Shown here piece by piece: positions 31,587 through 39,968 of a stretch of DNA of 64,000 nt. The notes below the pieces were generated by a model. That model worked only from the letters and a program-made list of their open reading frames with translations, made no database searches and was not told where the DNA came from. Source of the stretch: Betaproteobacteria bacterium (GTDB taxonomy: Bacteria > Pseudomonadota > Gammaproteobacteria > Burkholderiales > Rhodocyclaceae). Numbering within the stretch: the first letter of the stretch is position 1; each line of letters begins with the position of its first letter. The position numbers were made by a program, and so were the translations under genes. Where the stretch lies: the NCBI GenBank assembly GCA_016234745.1, contig JACRAR010000030.1, forward strand, positions 62,001 through 126,000. Reading direction: 5' to 3'.

Positions 31587-32798
31587 TCAAGTCTTAGGGG
31601 GGCTTCGAAACTGCAATACCGTGCCGCTTTGGTTCATTCGCTCCTCGGCATCTGGTGGTACTGAGGTGCGTAACCGTGCTAGCTGCACGACATTTGCCTT
31701 ACCTTGGAAGTAACCCTCAGGAAGCCCAGCCAACATTTCTATGTCAAATGCTGCCAACCCGATATGCCGGGGAATCGCGTCAAGTGGCATTACATTTTCA
31801 TCAACTAATAGATCAATAGTCCGTCGGAGTAACCGTGGCCGTTCTGGCGGGCGATCTCCATCGCCCGGTTCGGCCTTGGCCCCCCACCGCGCCGAACGCC
31901 GCTTGAACAGCGCCAATGCTCCATCCTCGTCCAAAATTTTTAACGCACGGAGCCTCATCATGATCGCACCTACCGAGGCACCCCATCGCCGCTTCAACAA
32001 TAGCATATCGTCCAGCGTTGCGGGCGCGCGAACCTCGGCTGCAAAGGTCTCAGCTGGCAACAAGAAAGCCCCCGCAAAACGATGGGCTTGTAGTTCCAAT
32101 TGTTTATGGCGATCACGTTCCGTGGGACGCTGAATCGACCGATGGAGCACCAGATGGCCGAGTTCATGTGCTAGGTCAAATCGACTGCGATAGCCATTGT
32201 CTTTATCGGCCGACAACAATATTAGTGGCCGCCCAAGTGCTTCGCTCCATGCTGACAGTCCTTCGATTTGCGCAATGCCTGTTTCCTCACGAATCAGGAT
32301 GATGCCAGCCCCTTCGACCGCAAGAGCAAGATCCTGCACAGCACCACGGCCGAGGCGCCACAAGTCTCGGCATTCGCATGCTGCCAGTTCAATCTCCTCA
32401 TGCGTGATCTCTTCCGGATCGACAAAGTTGCGACTAGGCAGCTTCAAAATCGGATAGTCCACGAACTCTGCCAGAGCAACAGCGATATCCTGAGCCCATT
32501 CAAGCCGAGCTTCGAGCATAGCTCGGGCAGCAACGTGCGCCGACGCGTTGCTACGAAATAGGGGCAGCGATACCTTCGTTGTCGGTAACCTGGTGAACCA
32601 TTCTGGCGTGACGTTAACGACTCCCGCCAGTCGATCAAGAGCATCGCGCTCAGGAGCCTGGGTGCCAGCACGCCATTTGCTCACCGTCGCTGGCGACACG
32701 CCGACCAAGGAAGCCAATTGCACTTGGCTCAGCCGGCGCGCTGCTAGGATCTGTACTAGGCGCTCCTTCTGAAAGCCTTGGATGCCGCCGCGACTCAT
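31587..32798 (-). CDS. XRE-family regulator fused to ImmA/IrrE metallopeptidase
   Basis: 403 residues. An N-terminal XRE helix-turn-helix (residues 10-65, LSQVQLASLVGVSPATVSKW) is followed by an ImmA/IrrE peptidase domain with HELGH at 211-215 and Glu further on (ELQAHRFAGAFLLP). Such proteins repress mobile-element genes and cleave partner repressors after a signal. Its ATG overlaps the stop of the preceding gene as ATGA. The chain of close genes below suggests it heads or controls an operon ending in the phosphoribosyltransferase and SLOG genes. Confidence 0.88.
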   Translation of the reverse strand: MSRGGIQGFQKERLVQILAARRLSQVQLASLVGVSPATVSKWRAGTQAPERDALDRLAGVVNVTPEWFTRLPTTKVSLPLFRSNASAHVAARAMLEARLEWAQDIAVALAEFVDYPILKLPSRNFVDPEEITHEEIELAACECRDLWRLGRGAVQDLALAVEGAGIILIREETGIAQIEGLSAWSEALGRPLILLSADKDNGYRSRFDLAHELGHLVLHRSIQRPTERDRHKQLELQAHRFAGAFLLPAETFAAEVRAPATLDDMLLLKRRWGASVGAIMMRLRALKILDEDGALALFKRRSARWGAKAEPGDGDRPPERPRLLRRTIDLLVDENVMPLDAIPRHIGLAAFDIEMLAGLPEGYFQGKANVVQLARLRTSVPPDAEERMNQSGTVLQFRSPPKT

Positions 32799-33445
32799 TG
32801 TGAGGTTCCGTCCTTGCCCTGCTTACCGATGTTTTTCTTCAGCTTCGGCATCGCAAGGTCGTCTTGGGCTGCAGGTTTCTGTTCATACCGCTGCAAGAAA
32901 GTATCCATCTGCTCTCTGAAAAGCCACCCCCGCATATAGCGGTCTGGGACCGCGATTTGGATTGAGACGGGTACCTCGGGTTTGATGTGTAGCGATCTTG
33001 AAAAGCTGGCCACAAAGAACGCAACAGCCACTGAAGGAGGGACATAATCCTCGAATAGCTCTGGCTGCACTAAAGGCTCGATTGCCTTATTTGCCACCGA
33101 CATCTGCCTGCGAGTACAGCTTCGCCGTCCGTTAATCCAAAAACCATCGGGAATATTGAATCGTGCAAGTGTAAATACGCCGGTGCGCCCGATTACGATC
33201 CCGTTTCCTCGAATTGGCGAAGGCGATGCCTCGCTGACAGTAAGCGCCCGATGAAACGACTCGTTCATGTGGAAGTGCCGCAACTGACCAACGACGTGCG
33301 GAAGGTGTCCATCGTCCATTCCTCGTGCGGCAGCATAGGCACGTTGTGCCCCGGCAAAAAGGGCTTCCTCAATGCCCATTACTATCTCACGAGGTATATT
33401 CTTTAACAGCAGGCTGGCGATTGTATCTTGCGTTTGCATAGCCAT
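32795..33445 (-). CDS. Hypothetical protein partnered with XRE-ImmA
   Basis: 216 residues from the ATG at 33445 (GGGAGTTACCG upstream); the frame is open further to 33508 but without a ribosome site. Segments such as HLPHVVGQLRHFHMNESFHR and IVIGRTGVFTLARFNIPDG suggest an alpha/beta fold, and the C-terminus is basic (MPKLKKNIGKQGKDGTSQ). I do not recognise it. Its stop overlaps the XRE-ImmA start, so the two are translated together and may form a toxin-antitoxin-like or sensor pair. Confidence 0.6.
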   Translation of the reverse strand: MAMQTQDTIASLLLKNIPREIVMGIEEALFAGAQRAYAAARGMDDGHLPHVVGQLRHFHMNESFHRALTVSEASPSPIRGNGIVIGRTGVFTLARFNIPDGFWINGRRSCTRRQMSVANKAIEPLVQPELFEDYVPPSVAVAFFVASFSRSLHIKPEVPVSIQIAVPDRYMRGWLFREQMDTFLQRYEQKPAAQDDLAMPKLKKNIGKQGKDGTSQ

Positions 33446-33703
33446 CGGTAACTCCCATGTTCGATTTCGTATATAGGGATTATATACCAATATTATTTCG
33501 CTTAACAAGACCTCGTTGATGATTTATGAACTTCTTACTTGTGCTGAGGGTTTGCAAACCACGATCATGACCGAAATTCGGGCTTTTATTTGCGTGGGCC
33601 GGAAACGGAATTCCACCTATAGTGTCAAATTATGTGTAAAGTTATAGCTCGGATGATCGTAGACATGCTTGCTTTGTCAAATGCCGAATAGAGAGGAGAC
33701 ACA
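33446..33703. promoter_or_regulatory. Divergent promoter region
   Basis: 258 AT-rich bases between two divergent operons. TATATAGGGATTATATACC near 33471 contains overlapping -10-like elements and a partial dyad, as expected for a site bound by an XRE regulator. AGAGAGGAGACACA before 33704 is the ribosome site of the plus-strand operon. Confidence 0.4.
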
Positions 33704-34486
33704 ATGACCGCCGTGACACTTGGTTCGTGGCACAATCCCCCGCTTGCTTACGTTGTTGCAGAGTTGGTCATATCCCCGCATTATTCAATCGCTAATGCAA
33801 TCCCAAGCATCCAAGATCGATTGAGAAATGCTTATCCGCGCACGATTGAGGGGCAGGAAATCGTGATCGATGGCAACAAGCCCTCTGCGCAACCAGTTTG
33901 GCGCTTGCTATCTGCGGATCAGAGTTGCGGAGTTCAACTTGGAACTCGGGCGATTTCGATTCATTCGACAAGTTACGCACACTCAGGAGAGTTTCTGGGT
34001 AGGTGGGCAGATGTTCTCGACACAATCGGTGTCGTAAAGCTCGGCGCATTTGTAGAGCGCGCGGGACTTCGCTATATTGATCTAATAATACCGAGTGGCG
34101 ATCATCGGCCAGAGGACTATCTTCAGCCTGGCTTGCGCGGAGTACTACCTGAAGGGGCACAGACAACTGGATCAATGTGGGCGACCGGATTCGAGTTTGG
34201 TGACTGCGTGGTGAACTTGCGGACTGCAGCTCCAACTCCTCATGGGATGCTACTTCCCCCTGAGTTTAACTCGATACCTTTGGCCAAGCCGAAAGTAATG
34301 TTGGAAGCTGAAAATCGCGTGAAAGATTCTTTGCTGATCGGCTTTATCGATACGGACTGCGTCAAGGAAATCCAAAAAGTTTTTGACGCCGCTGGCCTGG
34401 CTAGCATTTATACCGAGATGCAGAAACTGGTGTCGAAGACGTTCAAAACTGTTCTGTCACCTACAGCCGAAACGGAGTGGATATGA
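33704..34486 (+). CDS. TIGR04255-like protein
   Basis: 260 residues. NPPLAYVVAELVISPHYSIA, IPSIQDRLRNAYP, WRLLSADQSCGVQLGTRAIS and WADVLDTIGVVKLGAFVERAGLRYIDLI follow the pattern of the sporadically distributed family TIGR04255. The family has no established function. Strong ribosome site GAGAGGAGACACA. It is the first gene of a three-gene operon, and its stop overlaps the next start (ATGA). Confidence 0.7.
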   Translation: MTAVTLGSWHNPPLAYVVAELVISPHYSIANAIPSIQDRLRNAYPRTIEGQEIVIDGNKPSAQPVWRLLSADQSCGVQLGTRAISIHSTSYAHSGEFLGRWADVLDTIGVVKLGAFVERAGLRYIDLIIPSGDHRPEDYLQPGLRGVLPEGAQTTGSMWATGFEFGDCVVNLRTAAPTPHGMLLPPEFNSIPLAKPKVMLEAENRVKDSLLIGFIDTDCVKEIQKVFDAAGLASIYTEMQKLVSKTFKTVLSPTAETEWI

Positions 34487-35289
34487 CCGGCACAATCATG
34501 ACGCCTGAGAACCATCGTAAACTCGCCGCCATGTATATGCATCGACCAAGCTCGCTCATCGAAGCTGTCGAGTCTCGTCAAATGATTCGACAGTATCAGG
34601 CACAATCTTCCGTTTATCCAGGCAAAACATCTTCATTCTCAATGAACATGCTTGGGGTTGCTGCCACCGGAATAATCGGAACAGTGGTATTAGTCGATAT
34701 TGACTATCCAACGAGCGGAGCTGCGGTATCTATGGAAATGGAACCCGCTGGTCAGCTCATCCATGATCAGACGCCATTAGCTGAGCGAAGCTGGGCACGA
34801 TGGTCTGAGGCGACGAAGATTTGGCTTCAGAAGCCTCAAAAAATTAAGAAGGCAACGTTTAGTGCATCGGCAAAATTGCGGGTAGATCGTTTATCCAATC
34901 TTCAGGCGACCCTGGGGCTACCCAATCTTGAGCTGGCAAAATCACTCGGAATTACTCGGCAAAGTCTCTATAACTGGCTCGACGTTTCAAAGGAAATTGT
35001 ACTTCAAGAAATCAATCGAGATCGACTGACTGCTATCGAACGTGTAGCTAACCTCTGGAGCACCCTAACGACAGTGCCTTTGAGCTCCGTTAGCCACGAG
35101 CCAATAGATAACGGAGTGACCATTTTGCAATTACTTAGTGAAGCAAAAGTAGATGAATTGAGGATTGCAAATGCGCTCAAGAATCTCGCTGAGAGGCTCC
35201 AATTCAGAGCCAAATCGCTGGGACAGCGCATGGCTGAGGCTGGTTACAAACGACGCCCATCAGCTAGGTCACTTCCCTCTGATGAGTAA
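34483..35289 (+). CDS. Helix-turn-helix protein of a three-gene operon
   Basis: 268 residues from the overlapping ATG at 34483. A weakly hydrophobic stretch (MNMLGVAATGIIGTVVLV) lies near residue 55. The helix-turn-helix LPNLELAKSLGITRQSLYNWLDVS lies near residue 150, and the C-terminal third is helical and basic (AGYKRRPSARSLPSDE). It could regulate the operon or tether the TIGR04255-like protein to DNA. The gene ends exactly where the third gene begins. Confidence 0.65.
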   Translation: MTGTIMTPENHRKLAAMYMHRPSSLIEAVESRQMIRQYQAQSSVYPGKTSSFSMNMLGVAATGIIGTVVLVDIDYPTSGAAVSMEMEPAGQLIHDQTPLAERSWARWSEATKIWLQKPQKIKKATFSASAKLRVDRLSNLQATLGLPNLELAKSLGITRQSLYNWLDVSKEIVLQEINRDRLTAIERVANLWSTLTTVPLSSVSHEPIDNGVTILQLLSEAKVDELRIANALKNLAERLQFRAKSLGQRMAEAGYKRRPSARSLPSDE

Positions 35290-36129
35290 ATGACACCAGG
35301 AGTCGCGGTATCCCTTGGTGATGCACTTGCAAAATGCGGGTGGCGCACTGGATCTGTGGTCCCGCATGCAGCCACACAAGAGCTTGAATCGCTCTTGAGC
35401 AATGGCGGCGGGGATTCTGTTTCAGTACATATAGACGATTGGCTTATCGTGGTCTCGCAGACATGCGATGTTGTCGCAAAGCATCTGGAAGCAGAGCCAT
35501 TTGTCGAAGTTTTGCTCTGTAGCCCAATTAAGAAACTGCGTACCCAGTTCAAAGATATGCGATCAACTCGCATTCTAGATTTCAGGCCAAACCGCGAAAC
35601 TCACGAAGCGGTCTTTCTTACTGCTCACGCGGTAAAGAATAGATTTCTGGTACCCCGCAATCTATTTGTCAATCTTTTTCCAGATGAACATCGGCGCTTA
35701 AGCAGTGTTGCGGCGAGACGGATAATGGCGTGGTTTGCTTTGCGCTATTCAAGACCAGCTTGGCCTGAAGCGTTTGTTTCACGATTGAGATCAGCAGAAG
35801 ACGCACTGGAAGCAGCTCTCGAACCGTTACGGAATGAAATTGCAGAGGTCAGAATTGCGCTCGATGAGCCTGAAAAGGAACTCGATGATGGACAGCCTTA
35901 TTCCATAGTTGTTTACTTTGTCGTTGATGAAGAAATTTGGAACAAGGACGCTGAGGCACGTGCCGATGTCTACGCTGCCTATGCGGCTTTTACATCACAT
36001 CTGAATAATTGTGATGGCATAAGCGTTAATGAAGCATTAAGCGGCGTAAAGTCTGGGGAGGAGTTTAGTTGGCAAGCAACAAGAGCAACTGACGAATGGA
36101 ATTTTGCGAACCTAACCCACCGTGACTAA
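35290..36129 (+). CDS. Hypothetical protein, third gene of the TIGR04255 operon
   Basis: 279 residues, unrecognised. The ATG directly follows the TAA of the previous gene. Notable segments: DDWLIVVSQTCDVVAKHLEAEPFVEVLLCSP, with a possible catalytic or metal-binding cysteine in SQTCDV; NRFLVPRNLFVNLFPDEHRRL; and SIVVYFVVDEEIWNKDAEAR near the C-terminus. No signal peptide or membrane helix. Three adjoining genes with overlapping or abutting ends imply one functional unit. Confidence 0.6.
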   Translation: MTPGVAVSLGDALAKCGWRTGSVVPHAATQELESLLSNGGGDSVSVHIDDWLIVVSQTCDVVAKHLEAEPFVEVLLCSPIKKLRTQFKDMRSTRILDFRPNRETHEAVFLTAHAVKNRFLVPRNLFVNLFPDEHRRLSSVAARRIMAWFALRYSRPAWPEAFVSRLRSAEDALEAALEPLRNEIAEVRIALDEPEKELDDGQPYSIVVYFVVDEEIWNKDAEARADVYAAYAAFTSHLNNCDGISVNEALSGVKSGEEFSWQATRATDEWNFANLTHRD

Positions 36130-36184
36130 CCCGACCAAGGGACGCGGCAACTCCCGGAAACGGTAGTCCAGCGCTAACTCGCGA

Positions 36185-36502
36185 TCACCACCAACTCCAG
36201 TTCGCCTCGTGATTGTGCCAAGTTCGAAACACCGGGTCGAATTCGGGGTCAGCCAGCCAACGCCGCAGCATGCGATCATTGCCAGTGCGAATCTGGTGAT
36301 CAGACACCTTGCGGTACCAGCGAGGGGCAGACCCTCCCATGGTGACCATCTTGTCGGAATGAAACCTTGCAATTGCCTTGCGTCCTGCCTTAGATCGCGG
36401 GTCGAGTTGTACCCAGTGGCCGTAAGGAAGTCGAGACTCCCAATCGTGTAGCACCCAGTAATACTCGTGACGCTCCCGCTGGCGGCGAAACGTACGTGCC
36501 AT
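36185..36502 (-). CDS. Small basic hypothetical protein
   Basis: 105 residues, rich in W, R and H (MARTFRRQRERHEYYWVLHD ... WHNHEANWSWW). Such composition is typical of conserved small proteins on mobile elements. The ATG lies inside an imperfect palindrome, suggesting tight control. It is convergent with the three-gene operon; function unknown. Confidence 0.5.
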   Translation of the reverse strand: MARTFRRQRERHEYYWVLHDWESRLPYGHWVQLDPRSKAGRKAIARFHSDKMVTMGGSAPRWYRKVSDHQIRTGNDRMLRRWLADPEFDPVFRTWHNHEANWSWW

Positions 36503-36536
36503 GATATAGCTCCAGTTATTGGTAACTACATCATGG
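36499..36536. promoter_or_regulatory. Imperfect palindrome over the start of the small basic protein gene
   Basis: CCATGATATAGCTCC and GGTAACTACATCATGG are imperfect reverse complements separated by seven bases. The left arm carries the ATG of the minus-strand gene. This is a candidate operator or translation-blocking hairpin. Confidence 0.4.
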
Positions 36537-36837
36537 CAATCTCCCTCTCAGTGTAATTTCGAAGTCCATCGCTTATGAACGCACGGTAGTCAATTTCGCT
36601 GACACTACTTCAGTCAATAAATTCGGTTGTCAGTAAAAGTAAGTGAGCTAGGCTATGGTGTTGATCACATCGGTCGCATTCACATCTGCCGATGCATCGG
36701 AACGGGCGTGCCGCGGTACGCCCAACCAGGCATAGATGACATTGCATGACTGACATGATCTATTAGCGCCAACAAATCAGGTAAGCCATCGAGGTATCCG
36801 ATGCCGAGATATTCGCTATCGGCTGGCGTGGTCACGC
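36503..36837. other. Region without a supported gene
   Basis: About 335 AT-rich bases between the small basic gene and the zinc-ribbon gene. No frame combines a ribosome site with plausible coding sequence. It may contain promoters and the end of the recombinase-ParB module. Confidence 0.4.
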
Positions 36838-36869
36838 ACGTTCCATATTTTTCATCATATGGAGAACGT
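36838..36869. promoter_or_regulatory. Inverted repeat directly before the zinc-ribbon gene
   Basis: ACGTTCCATAT and ATATGGAGAACGT form a dyad with an 8-base spacer, ending at the ATG of 36871. It includes the ribosome site GGAGAA, so it could act as an operator or as an mRNA hairpin. Confidence 0.4.
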
Positions 36870-36870
36870 C

Positions 36871-37296
36871 ATGACTATCAAGCATTGCGCAGCCTGCGGT
36901 AAAAAATTCGAGCCACGCCCCCAAGCACGCAACCAAACTTACTGCTCCGCGAAAGAATGTCAGCGCGAGCGTCGCCGGAATGAGCAAAACCTGAGGCGGC
37001 AGACCAAACAGGTCTCCGTGAGCAACTCCAGAAACAACAAAGACCGGGCTGGTAAGAACGCAAAATACATGAGCAACTACCGCAACCGCAACCCTGCGTA
37101 TGCCGATGCCAATCGGAAGCTGCAGGCCGCGCGCAATCAAAAGCGCCGCGCCACGGTGATTGTAAATGAGGCAGCGTCAGCCCCATCTTCTCCTTTGCCA
37201 TCAGGGCGATACAGGCTCAAACCGATCCTGGCCGACGGAATTGTAAGTGAAGCCTCGTGGATCGTTGAAATCACCATTATTTCAGGCGGTAGCTGA
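36871..37296 (+). CDS. Small zinc-ribbon protein linked to the recombinase-ParB module
   Basis: 141 residues from MTIKHCAACGKKFEPRPQAR; ribosome site GGAGAACGTC. The cysteines CAACGKKFEPRPQARNQTYCSAKECQ form a four-Cys zinc knuckle, followed by a strongly basic region (RERRRNEQNLRRQTKQ). It probably binds nucleic acid. Its 3' part contains copies of a short repeat (ATTGTAAATGA) that recur downstream, so coding and repeat DNA overlap. It precedes the serine recombinase gene on the same strand. Confidence 0.6.
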   Translation: MTIKHCAACGKKFEPRPQARNQTYCSAKECQRERRRNEQNLRRQTKQVSVSNSRNNKDRAGKNAKYMSNYRNRNPAYADANRKLQAARNQKRRATVIVNEAASAPSSPLPSGRYRLKPILADGIVSEASWIVEITIISGGS

Positions 37297-37333
37297 CATC
37301 CACGAATTTCGCGCGGTGATTGTAAATGAAGCC
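37154..37333. repeat. Short direct repeats upstream of the serine recombinase
   Basis: CGGTGATTGTAAATGA occurs at 37154-37169 and 37314-37329. A variant (CGGAATTGTAAGTGAAGCC) lies at 37235-37253. All have the same orientation. Lying between the zinc-ribbon and recombinase genes, they are candidate recombination or ParB-like binding sites. Confidence 0.5.
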
Positions 37334-37365
37334 GTTATCGACCACGAAGCCCGTTGCTGATAAGG

Positions 37366-37377
37366 TTTCGCGCGAAA
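37366..37377. promoter_or_regulatory. parS-like palindrome upstream of the recombinase-ParB-ParB operon
   Basis: TTTCGCGCGAAA is a perfect 12-base palindrome. With its flank, GTTTCGCGCGAAAT matches 11 of 14 positions of the chromosomal parS core GTTTCACGTGAAAC. A half copy (TTTCGCGCG) lies at 37307-37315. Since two ParB-like proteins are encoded just downstream, binding by one of them is plausible. Confidence 0.4.
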
Positions 37378-37503
37378 TGTTCTCGACACAGCCATATTGA
37401 TGTCCCGCGCCATCCAGTCACCGACTGTGCATGATCGGATGGCGCATCATCTTGCGTGAAGCCGGGATCTTCAATTTGAACTTGGACAGGACGGCTTTGC
37501 GGC

Positions 37504-39069
37504 ATGGGAATTGACGACAAAAATGACAGCACATCCACCCAGAAGTCGATCTTCCGCGCCGTCGAGTACGTGCGAATGTCCACCGAGCACCAGCAGTATT
37601 CAACCGAGAACCAGGCTACCAAGATTCGCGAGTACGCAGCCAGGCGAGGCATTGAAATCATCAAGACCTACGCCGACGAAGGAAAGAGCGGTTTGCGCAT
37701 TGACGGTCGTCCCGCTCTGCAACAGCTGATCAAGGATGTCACGGAAGGTGCAGCCGACTTCCAGATCATCCTGGTTTATGACATCAGCCGCTGGGGGCGT
37801 TTTCAGGACGCCGACGAGAGCGCCTATTACGAATATATCTGTCGCCGTGCCGGCATCCAGGTCGCCTACTGTGCCGAACAATTCGAGAACGACGGCTCGC
37901 CGGTTTCAACTATTGTTAAAGGCGTCAAGCGGGCAATGGCGGGTGAATATAGTCGCGAACTATCCGTCAAGGTGTTCGCCGGCCAATGTCGCTTGATCGA
38001 ATTGGGCTACCGCCAGGGCGGCCCGGCAGGATATGGTCTTCGTCGAACCCTGATCGACCAGCATGGGGACGTCAAGAGTGAACTGACCCGTGGCGAACAC
38101 AAGAGCCTGCAGACTGATCGCGTCATCTTGAGACCAGGCCCCGATGACGAGGTTCGCATCGTCAATCAGATTTATCACTGGTTCATTGAGGATGGCCTCA
38201 CCGAATCCGAGATTGCCGGCCGGCTGAACACCATGAAGGTGCGCACTGATCTCGACCGCGAGTGGACACGCGCAACCGTCAATGAGGTGCTGACTAACGA
38301 AAAGTACATTGGCAACAACGTCTACAACCGTGTCTCCTTCAAGCTCAAGAAAACACGCGTCGTGAATACCCCAGACATGTGGATCAAGAAGGAAGGAGCC
38401 TTCAAACCCATCGTCCAGTCCGATATGTTTTACACCGTGCAGGGTATCCTGCGAGAGCGATCGCGGCGCTACACCGATGAGGAGCTGATCGAACGGTTAC
38501 GTAATCTTTATCGTAATCGAGGCATTCTTTCGGGGCTGGTCATCGACGAGACGGAAGGAATGCCATCAGCCGCCGTCTATGCCCATCGTTTCGGCAGCCT
38601 GATCCGCGCCTATCAGATAGTGGGATTCACCCCTGATCGCGACTACCGCTACCTCGAGATCAATCGCTTCCTTCGTCAACTGCACCCTGAGATCATCGCC
38701 AGAACCGAGACACAGATTGCCGCCATAGGTGGCGGCGTCATTCGGGATCCAGCCACAGACATCCTACACGTCAATCAGGAATTTACGGTGTCCCTGGTAC
38801 TCGCGCGTTGCCACACCCACGATACCGGCAGCCATCGCTGGAAAGTGAGGTTTGACACCAGCCTGTGTCCCGATATCACGGTGGCAGTGAGACTAGACCA
38901 TTCCAACCAATCCGCTCTCGATTACTACCTCCTGCCGCAGCTGGATTTTGTTCAGCCACGCATCAGCTTGGCTGAACACAACGGGATCGAGTTTGAGAGT
39001 TACCGGTTCGACAGCCTGGAGTTCCTCTATGGCATGGCCGAACGCAAACGGGTCAGGAGAGCCGCATGA
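37504..39069 (+). CDS. Large serine recombinase
   Basis: 521 residues. The resolvase domain has the nucleophile Ser26 in VEYVRMSTEHQ, followed by YADEGKSGLRIDGRPALQQL and DISRWGRFQDADESAYYEYIC. A recombinase domain (VNQIYHWFIEDGLTESEIAG, NEVLTNEKYIGNNVYNR) follows. The C-terminal 200 residues are not the usual zinc-ribbon and coiled-coil of phage integrases and have no family I recognise. Its stop overlaps the start of the first ParB-like gene. Confidence 0.85.
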   Translation: MGIDDKNDSTSTQKSIFRAVEYVRMSTEHQQYSTENQATKIREYAARRGIEIIKTYADEGKSGLRIDGRPALQQLIKDVTEGAADFQIILVYDISRWGRFQDADESAYYEYICRRAGIQVAYCAEQFENDGSPVSTIVKGVKRAMAGEYSRELSVKVFAGQCRLIELGYRQGGPAGYGLRRTLIDQHGDVKSELTRGEHKSLQTDRVILRPGPDDEVRIVNQIYHWFIEDGLTESEIAGRLNTMKVRTDLDREWTRATVNEVLTNEKYIGNNVYNRVSFKLKKTRVVNTPDMWIKKEGAFKPIVQSDMFYTVQGILRERSRRYTDEELIERLRNLYRNRGILSGLVIDETEGMPSAAVYAHRFGSLIRAYQIVGFTPDRDYRYLEINRFLRQLHPEIIARTETQIAAIGGGVIRDPATDILHVNQEFTVSLVLARCHTHDTGSHRWKVRFDTSLCPDITVAVRLDHSNQSALDYYLLPQLDFVQPRISLAEHNGIEFESYRFDSLEFLYGMAERKRVRRAA

Positions 39070-39968
39070 AGAAAGAACTCCCATCCAGCAACTTGCAAAT
39101 GATTCCGATCGACAAGATCGAGATACTCAACTCGCGTGACCGCAATGGAAAGGTGTTCGCGGATATCGTGGGCAACATCAGGAATATCGGCCTGAAGAAA
39201 CCGATCACCGTGACACCGCGAACCGACGCGGATGGCAATGAAAAGTTCATGCTGATTTGCGGCGAAGGCAGGCTGAATGCATTCAAATCGCTGGGCGAAA
39301 CCACGATTCCAGCCATGGTCGTCGATGTCAGTGATGAGGACGCCTTCATCATGAGCCTGGCGGAAAACATTGCGCGCCGCCAGGGACGCACGCTGGAACT
39401 GCTGGCGGGTATTGAGAAGTTGCGTGACCAGGGTTACGACAAAAGAGCGATCGCGCTGAAAACAGGACTGAGCGAGGATTACGTCTATGGCATTTTGCAG
39501 CTGCTCAAGAATGGTGAAGAGCGTCTGCTGATTGCGGTTGAAACAGGACGTATCCCCCTGCATGCCGCCTTGACCATTGCAGGCGCCGGCAGCAACGATA
39601 AGGATATCCAAGCGGCTCTGCAGGAGGCGTATGAGAACGGACAATTGCGTGGGAATCATCTGATTCAGGCGCGCAAGGTCATTGAAAAACGAAGATCTCT
39701 GGGGCGGACCATTGCCCGCGGGGTGCCTCGGATAGTTCCGGATGTCACCACTTCAAGCCTTGTCCGTACCTATCAAAAGGAGGTCGAGCGCCAGAAGCTC
39801 ATGGTCAAGAAAGCGGAATATGCACAGCAGCGACTGCTGTTCGTGGTCGAAGCGATGCGCCATCTCCTCGCTGACGAAAATTTCACCAATTTGCTGCGTG
39901 CCGAAGGGCTGGAAACGTTGCCGAAGCACATTGCCGAACGGGTCTGGGCTGGAGGGAACGCCGCATGA
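39066..39968 (+). CDS. ParB-like nuclease/partition domain protein 1
   Basis: 300 residues. The ParB N-terminal domain is seen as IPIDKIEILNSRDRNGKVFA, NIGLKKPITVTP, the nucleotide-binding box CGEGRLNAFKSLG and MSLAENIARRQ, then a helix-turn-helix (YDKRAIALKTGLSEDYVYGI). The C-terminal half is coiled-coil-like. No ParA is encoded beside it, so classical partition is unlikely. Overlaps both neighbours by 4 bases (ATGA), so three proteins are made in fixed ratio. Confidence 0.8.
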   Translation: MKKELPSSNLQMIPIDKIEILNSRDRNGKVFADIVGNIRNIGLKKPITVTPRTDADGNEKFMLICGEGRLNAFKSLGETTIPAMVVDVSDEDAFIMSLAENIARRQGRTLELLAGIEKLRDQGYDKRAIALKTGLSEDYVYGILQLLKNGEERLLIAVETGRIPLHAALTIAGAGSNDKDIQAALQEAYENGQLRGNHLIQARKVIEKRRSLGRTIARGVPRIVPDVTTSSLVRTYQKEVERQKLMVKKAEYAQQRLLFVVEAMRHLLADENFTNLLRAEGLETLPKHIAERVWAGGNAA

